A stretch of 12,500 nucleotides of DNA from Glandiceps talaboti (Eukaryota > Hemichordata > Enteropneusta > Spengelidae). A program made the translations under genes and the position numbers. The stretch covers positions 7,105,322 to 7,117,821 of the forward strand of contig NC_135570.1 in assembly GCF_964340395.1 (NCBI RefSeq), written 5' to 3'. Below, one piece after another: positions 8,701 to 12,500 of this stretch. Under the pieces are notes generated by a model. The model saw only the letters and a program-made list of their open reading frames with translations, was not told the DNA's origin and did not search any database. How positions within the stretch are numbered: position 1 is the first letter of the stretch; the number at the start of each line of letters is the position of its first letter.

Positions 8701-11700
8701 GATGGATGGCTAAATAGATCGGACTGATGGATGGATGGATGGATGGATGGATGGATGGATGGATGGATGGATGGATGGATGGATGGATGGATGGATGGAT
8801 GGATGGATGGATGATGGATGGCTGCCTGGCTAAATAGATCGGACTGATGGATGGATGGATGGATGGATGGATGGATGGATGGATGGATGGATGGATGGAT
8901 GATGGATGGCTGCCTGGCTAAATAGATCGGACTGATGGATGGATGGATGGATGGATGGATGGATGGATGGATGGATGATGGATGGATGGATGGATGGATG
9001 GATGATGGATGGATGGATGGATGGATGGATGGATGGGTGTGTGGCTGGGTGGATGGATAGATGGATGGATGGATGGATGGATGGATGGATGGATGGATGG
9101 ATATATGGATGGATGGATGGATGGATAGCTGGATGGATGGATGGATGGATGGATGGATAGATGGATGGATGTATGGATGGATATTTGAAGAGTATATAAC
9201 AAGTCATTCGTGTAATGTCATGTCATATTTCGTCTTGATTTTTTGTTTGTGTTTGTGTTTGTGTTTGTGTTTGTGTTTGTGTTTGTGTTTGTGTTTGTGT
9301 TTGTGTTTGTGTTTGTGTTTGTGTTTGTGTTTGTTGTGTTTGTGTGTTTTTTTGTTTCGTCTTGTCTTGTAATGTCATTTCATGTCATCTCTTGTCATTT
9401 TGTGGTATCATGCTATCTTATGTTTATTTATTTTCTGATAATATTTCATGTAAGGGTTTAAATGCCCAAGTCAACTACGCCATGGAGGCGTATGAAAACG
9501 ATCACGAGAGAGATTCGTTGAAGTATTTTAAGATCGATAGAGTAAGTGGTAAAATATCAGTTGCAGCTAAGTTTCCTGACTCAGAAGATATCGATAAACA
9601 GATAAAAACGTTCAAGGTATGTGAATGACTATAATATTGTACAAAGTGGCTCCCACGTGACATGAAACATGGAAGTGTTGGTTGAAACATTTCATTTATT
9701 TGACAACCAACAGTAATAACCCGTTTTGTAAATTACACACGGAAATCACAACAAAAGGTAGTAATGAAGAAATGGGCTCAAGGAAACAAGTGGAATTTAC
9801 AGCAGGGAGGGATGAGGAGAAAATTGGATGGGTCTTTTGAGGGGCAACGAAATATTTTTTCGCGATTTGCCCCCCCCCCCCCCCCACATAAAGTTTGCTC
9901 GTTTCCTAATGATGAGATGGAGGACGATGGCGTACATCGACGGAAATGGCAGTTGTAAATTAAATACAGTATTATAGTATAGTATAGAAAGGATTGGGGA
10001 AGGGACAATTTCATGTATTTTACAATATATATCTGCTATGAAAATGACTCCGTCGTGTTTTCTTTCTTTCAGTTCTATGTATTTGCATATGATAATGGCT
10101 CCCCAAGACAAAACAACTCTTACGAAGAAAGTGTCACAGTACAAAATTCCTATGATCAGCTAGTATTTGGAACCGAACAAGTCAAGTAAGAGCGAGACTA
10201 GAAACTCATCGTTTGCCTACGAATCTAGCAATCATTCTCAACACTTAAAATGATGTGTGATTCCATGCATAACTGTTACTCTAGATAGACATCATGTTGA
10301 GTAGGCCGAGTAGCGCATGCCCAGTAATCCACCAGCTTATCTGGTGCTTGCAATTGGCTACTTCATTCATGTGATTATGTTCTAAAGCCGATAAAAAATA
10401 TGTAAATTTTAGACCACCATTCAGTCTGAGTGTAACAAAATGTTTTATTTACAGTGTCAGTTTGGTAGAGGAAGAAGATAGAACTTGTGAATGTTTACCG
10501 GAAGCGGAATACCATGGCAACGAAACAGTTAAAATTTTATATAACTTCGATCCTGCATATGATAAATGTATAGGTAAGCTTTTCCGTATTCACCACAGCA
10601 AGGGTATACAGAGAAATGGCGTGACACGTGAGACAGTTTTTTTTTTCATATACAAAATGGCAACTACGTTTATTCCTTTGACCAACAGAATATCGACCGT
10701 TAGGAATGCAGACTGTAATACACATTGGTAGCTAACCCATTCACCACGCGTACACTATCATTTTTCAGTGGTCACCTGTGATCATTGGGAGGGGATGGGG
10801 GGGGGGGGGGGGGGCTGTTGTACTGCCACTCCAGGAAAAAGGGCATTTTAGTACATTAAACTTTGGGTTCTGGAGAATTATTTCATGACTTTACAAGACA
10901 TATATTTCGCAAAATTGCCAAGAAATTGTGATGCTGTAATGGAGTGATGCTCCCCTTTAAGTATAAGCAAAGACGCTTGGTAAATAAGCATTGGGGAATT
11001 TGCTATTAAATGGGGTCTAACAAATGACGTCATTATATTCATTATCTTACATTCAAATTCCCAATGACAGCTCTTCCATTTGTCAGACATCTTTACAACA
11101 TACAAAATATATTTATGAAAACATAACATTTTAATACTAAATACTACCAACATCCATAAATTTAGACTGCACCCCTTTTATTTTCACAGAAACATGAACC
11201 AGAGTGTTAGATATATATAATTTGTTCTGTTTTGTATCTCACAAAAATTAGAGAGTTTTTACTTGGACTATGAAGGCAAAGTCCCTGACCCCATGCACTG
11301 CAATGGAAGTATACTCGAAATATGCAATAAGTTTAACGAAGGTGTAACACTCGACAGAGAAGAGAAGGACAGTTATGTCTGTGTTGTTATTGCTACTCTT
11401 GATATATATGATGCAGTAGCGATCAAAGAATGTGGTGAGTTTCTCATTTCTAGCTGTATGTTGTCTTTAAGTTATTTTCAAGTGGCGTCGTGACGATAGA
11501 ACGGTTATAGAGTTACCGACTTGGAACATGTACAGGTTCAATCCCCGCCCCTGTCGCCCGTTTCGACTGGATGGGTAATTAAAGTCGTACGAGGGTGGCC
11601 CAATCATCCCAGCTCTATAATTGTACATGTACCATACAGTGGGGCCAATGTTACAGAACAAGGTTTTGTAAGCCACACTGCAAGAGTTTTTAACTATGTA

Positions 11701-11749
11701 AATAGCACTGGAAGTGAATTTGATGTGTATAATCTCAATGTGTCCAAGT
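426..11749 (+). CDS. Partial multi-exon cadherin-repeat gene (16 supported exons plus 1 probable)
   Basis: The joined exons encode about 911 residues of consecutive cadherin EC repeats, the modules of calcium-dependent adhesion proteins that sit outside the cell. All junctions keep the frame (phases 1,0,0,1,1,0,1,0,0,0,1,0,0,2,1, then 1 out), and every intron is GT-AG. Complete linker signatures occur at residues 7-11, 117-121 and 572-576 (DVNDN) and near 682-686 (DVNNN). Sequons (N-x-S/T) are frequent, as expected of a secreted or surface protein. No signal peptide, membrane segment, EGF or laminin-G module is present, so the start, and probably the end, lie outside the window. The repeat number and the divergent linkers suggest a long, non-classical cadherin. 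I cannot say whether it belongs to a Fat, Dachsous, CDH23-like or lineage-specific group. The individual exons are given below. Confidence 0.93.
617..653. repeat. Perfect inverted repeat (18-bp arms, 1-base centre)
   Basis: The arm TCATTTTGATTTTATCAT (617-634) is followed by one G and its exact reverse complement at 636-653. RNA from this site could fold into a tight hairpin 13 bases downstream of the exon A donor. No flanking target duplication is visible. Confidence 0.95.
763..850. repeat. Compound microsatellite (CGTA)n-(TG)n-(TCTG)n
   Basis: About five CGTA units pass into a TG run and then about twelve TCTG units. It lies in the intron between exons A and B and produces spurious open frames on both strands. 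Confidence 0.97.
1360..1460 (+). CDS. Cadherin exon B (middle of EC-a)
   Basis: Phase 1 in, phase 0 out; residues 60-93. It follows GTTACAG and is followed by GTAAGA. Residue 60 (Asp) is split across the intron. It encodes the strands after the phase-1 intron found in most repeats of this gene: [13 protein letters not shown], then LDRE (80-83, a calcium-ligand motif) and IYNLTIM. This is textbook EC sequence. The exon is short and the acceptor has only a modest pyrimidine tract, but frame and homology both require it. Confidence 0.93.
1461..1910 (+). other. Intron between exons B and C (phase 0)
   Basis: 450 bp, GTAAGA to GTTAG, AT-rich, with a T8 tract near the acceptor. It holds a 22-bp perfect palindrome flanked by 8-9 bp direct repeats (1735-1772). 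Nothing else is recognisable. Confidence 0.85.
1735..1772. repeat. Palindromic mini-insertion 1 with flanking direct repeats
   Basis: TGCTTCACC occurs at 1735-1743 and 1764-1772. Between and slightly overlapping them is the perfect 22-bp palindrome at 1744-1765, whose half is CATGGAAGTAT. The form is that of a target duplication around a tiny inverted-repeat insertion. A related unit occurs at 3426-3469. Confidence 0.85.
1911..2060 (+). CDS. Cadherin exon C (end of EC-a, linker, start of EC-b)
   Basis: Phase 0 on both sides; residues 94-143. The acceptor is TCACCGTTAG after a T-rich tract and the donor is GTGAGT. It begins with AED, in the position where EC repeats usually have A-x-D, and reaches the complete linker [11 protein letters not shown] with DVNDN at 117-121. 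It then starts EC-b with the acidic A strand [18 protein letters not shown]. The final GTP precedes the intron at the B strand. Confidence 0.94.
2061..2348 (+). other. Intron between exons C and D (phase 0)
   Basis: 288 bp, GTGAGT to ACAG, AT-rich, with a (TCA)n run at 2111-2145. Nothing else is recognisable. Confidence 0.85.
2111..2145. repeat. (TCA)n microsatellite
   Basis: About eleven uninterrupted TCA units in the intron between exons C and D. Confidence 0.97.
2349..2451 (+). CDS. Cadherin exon D (B-D strands of EC-b)
   Basis: Phase 0 in, phase 1 out; residues 144-177 plus one base. The acceptor is TTAAACAG and the donor is GTACGT. It encodes [12 protein letters not shown], with D-x-D at 151-153, then LNGLVLYRI. 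An unusual D-E-C-P-G-G-C turn follows, whose two cysteines (residues 169 and 173) could form a small disulphide loop. Isolated cysteine pairs like this are uncommon in EC repeats. Confidence 0.93.
2452..2903 (+). other. Intron between exons D and E (phase 1)
   Basis: 452 bp, GTACGT to TTTCAG. Its centre is the long CT tract (2588-2696). The acceptor has a clear pyrimidine tract. No coding signal was seen. Confidence 0.85.
2588..2696. repeat. (CT)n microsatellite
   Basis: Nearly 110 bases of CT dinucleotides. The 5' part is interrupted by runs of C, and the 3' part is pure for about 70 bases. A CA-rich segment borders each end. On the minus strand it gives a spurious Arg-Glu repeat frame. Confidence 0.97.
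2904..3209 (+). CDS. Cadherin exon E (end of EC-b, degenerate linker, start of EC-c)
   Basis: Phase 1 on both sides; residues 178-279 plus one base. The acceptor is TTTGTTTCTTTCAG and the donor is GTGAGT. At 306 bp it is the longest exon here; it spans positions where neighbouring repeats have one or two extra introns. It finishes EC-b ([19 protein letters not shown], then VEAYNDND). The DRE motif is missing, and the calcium linker is replaced by [16 protein letters not shown]-c then starts ([10 protein letters not shown]) without D-x-D, so the EC-b/EC-c joint probably binds calcium weakly or not at all. Confidence 0.92.
3210..3602 (+). other. Intron between exons E and F (phase 1)
   Basis: 393 bp, GTGAGT to TCTTTCAG. 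It holds a second palindromic mini-insertion (3426-3469). Sequence just upstream of exon F happens to stay open in the exon's frame but shows no cadherin pattern there. Confidence 0.85.
3426..3469. repeat. Palindromic mini-insertion 2, related to the one at 1735
   Basis: TTGCTTGAC occurs at 3426-3434 and 3461-3469. The 26 bases between them begin CATGGAGGTATAAAG and end ACCTCCA, so the arms ATGGAGGT and ACCTCCAT form an inverted repeat around a 10-base loop. Arm sequence, direct repeats and overall plan all resemble those at 1735-1772. Confidence 0.85.
3603..3793 (+). CDS. Cadherin exon F (rest of EC-c)
   Basis: Phase 1 in, phase 0 out; residues 280-343. The acceptor is GTGTCTTTCAG. It encodes [14 protein letters not shown], then [13 protein letters not shown] and an insert with two cysteines (residues 331 and 342). 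I placed the donor at GTAACT (3794) because this joins in frame to [15 protein letters not shown] in the next exon. A GTAACC 13 bases downstream would put a stop codon soon after the junction. Downstream bases stay open for a while, so the end rests on frame logic and a fairly weak donor. Confidence 0.88.
3794..4778 (+). other. Intron between exons F and G (phase 0)
   Basis: 985 bp, the longest intron in the window, GTAACT to TATAG. It is AT-rich and holds a 27-bp palindrome between 8-bp direct repeats (4406-4447). I see no exon on either strand. Confidence 0.82.
4406..4447. repeat. Palindromic mini-insertion 3 with 8-bp direct repeats
   Basis: GTTCATAC occurs at 4406-4413 and 4440-4447. The palindrome at 4413-4439 has 13-bp arms (CACAGACAAGTAA and its reverse complement) around a single C. 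The arms differ from those at 1744 and 3435, but the plan is the same. Confidence 0.85.
4779..4968 (+). CDS. Cadherin exon G (linker EC-c/EC-d, start of EC-d)
   Basis: Phase 0 in, phase 1 out; residues 344-406 plus one base. The acceptor is TATTATAG and the donor is GTAAGT. It starts with the last EC-c strand and a divergent linker, [15 protein letters not shown], which keeps N-x-P-P-x-F but has lost D-x-N-D-N. EC-d then has a good A/B region, [21 protein letters not shown], with D-x-D at 384-386. The tryptophan after it (W387) is unusual at this position. Confidence 0.94.
4969..5687 (+). other. Intron between exons G and H (phase 1)
   Basis: 719 bp, GTAAGT to CTTTCAG. The first 540 bp are unremarkable AT-rich sequence. 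The last part is a foldback element (5513-5664) ending just before the pyrimidine tract of exon H. Confidence 0.85.
5513..5664. mobile_element. Foldback MITE-like element
   Basis: The left end GTTATTCTCCAATATTTTTC and the reverse complement of the right end (GTTATTCCCCAATAATTTTC) match at 30 of the first 32 bases. Weaker pairing continues inward through CAGCCA, GAAAATAC and GTGAC almost to the centre near 5588. It encodes no protein. This is the plan of a miniature inverted-repeat element; the superfamily is not assigned because no clear target duplication is visible. It ends about 25 bases before exon H. Confidence 0.8.
5688..5902 (+). CDS. Cadherin exon H (rest of EC-d, start of EC-e)
   Basis: Phase 1 in, phase 0 out; residues 407-478. 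The acceptor is CATTCTTTCAG and the donor is GTAAGA. It encodes [16 protein letters not shown], then [13 protein letters not shown], the usual A-x-D-G-G-x-P turn, and [17 protein letters not shown]. The linker is degenerate: TYTEDN in place of D-x-N-D-N. The last residues, ETDFKE, are the A strand of EC-e and join directly to NEESGS. A foldback repeat ends about 25 bases before this exon. Confidence 0.94.
5903..6485 (+). other. Intron between exons H and J (phase 0)
   Basis: 583 bp, GTAAGA to AATAG. It contains a 15-base inverted repeat (6157-6171, arms GCTTACC and GGTAAGC) that mimics a donor site. A more GC-rich patch lies at about 6360-6445. No exon is needed here, because exons H and J join in frame. 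Confidence 0.82.
6486..6692 (+). CDS. Cadherin exon J (main part of EC-e)
   Basis: Phase 0 on both sides; residues 479-547. The acceptor is TTGAATAG and the donor is GTATGG, which is weak. It encodes [15 protein letters not shown], a canonical calcium-binding B strand, with five aspartates in a row at residues 493-497. Next come [25 protein letters not shown] and [12 protein letters not shown]. No phase-1 intron splits this repeat, unlike most others here. The longer hydrophilic loop [10 protein letters not shown] lies where that intron usually falls. Confidence 0.94.
6693..7053 (+). other. Intron between exons J and K (phase 0)
   Basis: 361 bp, GTATGG to TTGACAG. It contains two adjacent G runs (7 and 6 G) at 6813-6826. 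Nothing else is recognisable. Confidence 0.85.
7054..7158 (+). CDS. Cadherin exon K (end of EC-e and canonical linker)
   Basis: Phase 0 on both sides; residues 548-582. The acceptor is TTCACTTGACAG and the donor is GTAAGT. It encodes [15 protein letters not shown], then [15 protein letters not shown] with DVNDN at 572-576. This is a complete cadherin G strand plus calcium linker and the clearest signature in the second half of the gene. Confidence 0.95.
7159..7797 (+). other. Intron between exons K and L (phase 0)
   Basis: 639 bp, GTAAGT to CAAAG. It contains a TG/TGTC microsatellite at 7394-7458. The 3' end has several AG dinucleotides and a weak pyrimidine tract, which makes the exon L boundary less certain than the others. 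Confidence 0.8.
7394..7458. repeat. (TG)n / (TGTC)n microsatellite
   Basis: A TG run passes into imperfect TGTC and CTGTGT units, in the intron between exons K and L. Confidence 0.95.
7798..7918 (+). CDS. Cadherin exon L (start of EC-f)
   Basis: Phase 0 in, phase 1 out; residues 583-622 plus one base. The acceptor AG at 7796-7797 has a weak pyrimidine tract; it was chosen because it joins PTFVQ to [13 protein letters not shown] in frame. An AG at 7735-7736 would bring an in-frame stop in the incoming phase. The encoded strand [15 protein letters not shown] has the calcium D-x-D at 605-607, and AIQYSIT precedes the standard phase-1 intron. The donor is GTAAGA. Cys588 is unpaired in this exon. 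Confidence 0.88.
7919..8326 (+). other. Intron between exons L and M (phase 1)
   Basis: 408 bp, GTAAGA to TTCTAG, AT-rich with no recognisable repeat or exon. Confidence 0.85.
8327..8616 (+). CDS. Cadherin exon M (rest of EC-f, linker, start of EC-g)
   Basis: Phase 1 in, phase 0 out; residues 623-719. The acceptor is TTATATTCTAG and the donor is GTAAGA. It encodes [15 protein letters not shown], then [17 protein letters not shown] and the near-canonical linker [11 protein letters not shown] (about 680-690). EC-g begins with [19 protein letters not shown], with D-x-D at 716-718. The usual intron between the G strand and the linker is absent, giving a long exon. The intron after it is filled with tandem repeats. 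Confidence 0.94.
8689..9183. repeat. (ATGG)n satellite with embedded higher-order unit
   Basis: Tetranucleotide units run for nearly 500 bases. The non-tetramer block CTAAATAGATCGGACTGATG recurs exactly at 8710, 8830 and 8918. The second and third copies are preceded by GGCTGCCTGG. The 3' half has scattered variants (ATAG, GTGTGTGGCTGG). All its open frames (Met-Asp-Gly-Trp or Ile-His-Pro-Ser repeats) are artefacts. Confidence 0.97.
9243..9345. repeat. (TTTGTG)n hexamer microsatellite
   Basis: About fifteen nearly perfect hexamers, with a break near 9333, about 110 bases upstream of the exon N acceptor. In the transcript the array is UG- and U-rich. Confidence 0.96.
9455..9616 (+). CDS. Cadherin exon N (middle of EC-g)
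   Basis: Phase 0 on both sides; residues 720-773. The acceptor is the AG at 9453-9454 after a T-rich stretch, and the donor is GTATGT. It reads [20 protein letters not shown], the expected continuation of ATDADR, then [19 protein letters not shown] and [10 protein letters not shown]. The usual L-D-x-E is replaced by [10 protein letters not shown]. Sequence upstream of the acceptor stays open in this frame, so the start depends on the splice site and the match to exon M. Confidence 0.92.
9617..10072 (+). other. Intron between exons N and O (phase 0)
   Basis: 456 bp, GTATGT to CTTTCAG. It has a 9-bp-arm inverted repeat (TGTTGGTTG at 9676, complement at 9704) and a run of 16 C at 9870-9885. No exon is seen. 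Confidence 0.83.
9870..9885. repeat. C16 homopolymer
   Basis: Sixteen consecutive C bases. The exact length is prone to sequencing error. Confidence 0.9.
10073..10185 (+). CDS. Cadherin exon O (end of EC-g, degenerate linker)
   Basis: Phase 0 in, phase 2 out; residues 774-810 plus two bases. The acceptor is TTTCTTTCTTTCAG and the donor is GTAAGA. It encodes [20 protein letters not shown] (A-x-D-N-G-S-P turn) and [17 protein letters not shown], where the calcium linker is lost. This is the only phase-2 exit among the supported junctions. In genomic reading the frame meets TAA at 10187-10189, inside the donor itself; the splice restores NVSLVEEED in the next exon. Confidence 0.92.
10186..10454 (+). 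other. Intron between exons O and P (phase 2)
   Basis: 269 bp, GTAAGA to TTTACAG. It contains a short hairpin (CACCAG-CTTAT-CTGGTG, 10330-10346). Nothing else is recognised. Confidence 0.85.
10455..10573 (+). CDS. Cadherin exon P (start of cysteine-bearing degenerate repeat EC-h)
   Basis: Phase 2 in, phase 1 out; residues 811-850 plus one base. The acceptor is TGTTTTATTTACAG and the donor is GTAAGC. It encodes [20 protein letters not shown], then [18 protein letters not shown]. The framework (acidic turn, then hydrophobic B strand and D-P) still resembles an EC repeat, but it has C-E-C and a further cysteine and no canonical A-x-D-x-D. It exits in phase 1, at the position usual for this gene's repeats. 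Confidence 0.88.
10574..11251 (+). other. Intron between exons P and Q (phase 1)
   Basis: 678 bp, GTAAGC to AATTAG. It contains an 18-base G run (10797-10814) and the palindrome AATGACGTCATT (11023-11034), which includes a CRE-like core. A minus-strand open frame at 10878-11153 has no recognised domain and may be chance or an old dispersed repeat. Confidence 0.82.
10797..10814. repeat. G18 homopolymer
   Basis: Eighteen consecutive G, preceded by GGGAGGGGAT. Transcript and DNA could both form G-quadruplexes. The length is uncertain, as with any homopolymer. Confidence 0.9.
11252..11434 (+). CDS. Cadherin exon Q (rest of cysteine-bearing repeat EC-h)
   Basis: Phase 1 on both sides; residues 851-911 plus one base. 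The acceptor AG is at 11250-11251 (ACAAAAATTAG, with a poor pyrimidine tract just upstream), and the donor is GTGAGT. It encodes [29 protein letters not shown], the clear cadherin signature [20 protein letters not shown], and AVAIKEC. The four cysteines here and three in exon P suggest disulphides inside the fold. The LDRE motif with Y-x-C-x-V-I-A-T-x-D supports a diverged EC repeat rather than an unrelated domain. Confidence 0.87.
11484..11560 (+). mobile_element. Degenerate tRNA-derived SINE head (candidate)
   Basis: GGTTCAATCCC at 11535-11545 matches the RNA polymerase III B box. About 40 bases upstream lies GATAGAACGGTTATAGAG, which resembles a tRNA A box and D arm, followed by GACTTGGAA in the anticodon-arm position. 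The acceptor stem does not pair properly, so this is not a functional tRNA. The 3' boundary of any SINE is not visible, and no A-rich tail is obvious. It lies in the short intron between exon Q and candidate exon R. Confidence 0.6.
11657..11749 (+). CDS. Probable cadherin exon R (tentative)
   Basis: Phase 1 in and out if spliced at the AG at 11655-11656 and the donor GTAAGA at 11750. It would add residues 912-942: [20 protein letters not shown], then [11 protein letters not shown]. The end resembles the F/G-strand pattern of EC repeats (compare IYNLTIM in exon B), and the incoming phase fits exon Q. Against it: the acceptor has a poor pyrimidine tract, a tRNA-like repeat lies just upstream, and the domain between exons Q and R would be incomplete. 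If the last donor is not used, the frame ends at TAA 11758-11760 after KCKS. Confidence 0.5.
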
Positions 11750-12500
11750 GTAAGAGTTAATTAACTTGTCCATCATGTAAATTTGGCAGCTTTCTGTTCA
11801 ACCATATTTTTAGTGGTTTTTTGTGTAACTATGTTGTTTGTCGTTTTTATAGTTTTAAATATGGTGAATTTTCTGACTCACCTGTAAGTGGCTGCAATAT
11901 TCACTATCTTGTGTATTTTCCTGTTGTCATCTCCACTTCTATCTACAATTCCTTCATCATAATCTTATTAGTCAAGATGTTATCTGTGGCTTCAATCTCT
12001 CTTCACCCGGTCTAGCTTAATGAGAATGAACCAACATTCGTTCCTGCAAATGAGTAAACCACCAACTGTTAGAATAATGTATAAAACAGTGTATAAGTAG
12101 CGTTCTGAGCTGACAAATGTGCCATATTTGGACATTATGTAAATGACCCCAATAAACCCTAACTTATCATTGGGTAGAATTCTGTGATTAATTAACAACA
12201 ACATAATTTTAATGACTTTGTGGGTGCCTGTGTCTGATTTTTAGATTTTATCTCAGGACCTCATTGAACTAGACGTGAGAACTGAATCCAAGCCACGGAT
12301 AGCCTCTAGACTATTATCACATATATCCTACCATATTATATAGAATATTTGGTCGACTTTGAATAACCTTAAATATACTTTCTATTCTTTCAATTTCTTG
12401 TTGCTGCCAGTCATCTTTACTAGGGACAAAGATTTAGTATAGTGATATACATATCAGACATCAAGTCTTCAAGTACGTTGATGGCCTGAGTAGAACCTCA
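11750..12500 (+). other. 3' flank or downstream intron
   Basis: AT-rich sequence with no convincing exon. A 31-base interval at 11853-11883 has good splice-like borders but no homology. An AATAAA at 12151-12156 would serve as a poly(A) signal if the gene ended after 11760. Otherwise this is intron continuing past the window. Confidence 0.5.

Larger units (their letters stand above)
8617..9454 (+). other. Repeat-filled intron between exons M and N (phase 0)
   Basis: 838 bp, GTAAGA to GTAAG. About 490 bp are ATGG satellite and about 100 bp are a TTTGTG hexamer array. The sequence GTAATGTCAT, followed by a second TCAT, borders the hexamer array on both sides (near 9212 and 9370), hinting at an older duplication. 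Confidence 0.9.

Noticed and set aside
8689-9183. CRISPR-like array because of the recurring 20-base block
   Set aside because: The spacers are tetranucleotide satellite, the spacing is uneven and the host is a eukaryote.
8830-9461. Met-Asp-Gly-Trp, Ile-His-Pro-Ser and Phe-Val or Cys-Leu repeat proteins on both strands
   Set aside because: Translations of the ATGG and TTTGTG tandem repeats inside an intron.
11023-11034. CRE-like palindrome AATGACGTCATT as a regulatory site
   Set aside because: A single short palindrome deep in an intron, with no supporting promoter context.
10878-11153. 91-residue minus-strand open frame
   Set aside because: It is free of simple repeats but has no recognised domain or splice support and lies wholly in an intron. 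It may be a fragment of a dispersed repeat; a genome search would tell.
11484-11560. Functional tRNA gene
   Set aside because: The B box is good, but the acceptor stem and arms do not pair, as expected of a SINE head.
11853-11883. 31-bp exon with strong-looking acceptor and donor
   Set aside because: The encoded residues show no cadherin pattern and nothing downstream confirms the outgoing phase.
12241-12450. Possible exons after TTTTTAG (12243) or GCTGCCAG (about 12412)
   Set aside because: In the incoming phase from exon R both reach a stop within about ten codons, and neither shows homology.

Overview
The window is an internal piece of one eukaryotic gene on the + strand. At least sixteen exons (426-11434), and probably a seventeenth (11657-11749), splice into one open frame encoding tandem extracellular cadherin (EC) repeats. 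Evidence for animal nuclear DNA: short coding blocks bounded by AG/GT splice signals, cadherin signatures (DVNDN linkers, LDRE, A-x-D-x-D), AT-rich introns of about 220-985 bp, many microsatellites, and a tRNA-derived SINE-like remnant. The intron size and repeat load suggest an invertebrate, possibly a non-vertebrate deuterostome or a lophotrochozoan. No feature fixes the species.

Numbering the joined protein from the first codon at 426, about 911 residues are well supported (942 with the last candidate exon). It runs from the end of one EC repeat through about seven more, labelled here EC-a to EC-g, into a degenerate cysteine-bearing region called EC-h. EC-a, EC-e and EC-f carry full or nearly full calcium motifs. 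The linkers after EC-b, EC-c, EC-d and EC-g have lost D-x-N-D-N, and EC-c has also lost its D-x-D. No signal peptide, transmembrane segment, EGF, laminin-G or catenin-binding tail lies in the window, so both ends of the gene are outside it, unless the short open end at 11760 is real. I cannot place the protein in a named cadherin subfamily.

Layout: 1-425 upstream intron; exons at 426-603, 1360-1460, 1911-2060, 2349-2451, 2904-3209, 3603-3793, 4779-4968, 5688-5902, 6486-6692, 7054-7158, 7798-7918, 8327-8616, 9455-9616, 10073-10185, 10455-10573, 11252-11434 and probably 11657-11749; 11750-12500 has no convincing exon. Intron phases match at every junction and repeat with the domain, as expected from tandem duplication of an exon set.

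The introns hold the more unusual material. There are three very small palindromes (about 20-27 bp) each flanked by 8-9 bp direct repeats, two of them clearly related in sequence. There is also a foldback MITE-like element ending about 25 bp before an exon, an 18-bp-arm hairpin just after a splice donor, and an ATGG satellite of about 490 bp with a higher-order duplication. The small palindromic insertions are the best candidate for something undescribed. I saw no bacterial, phage, CRISPR or defence features.
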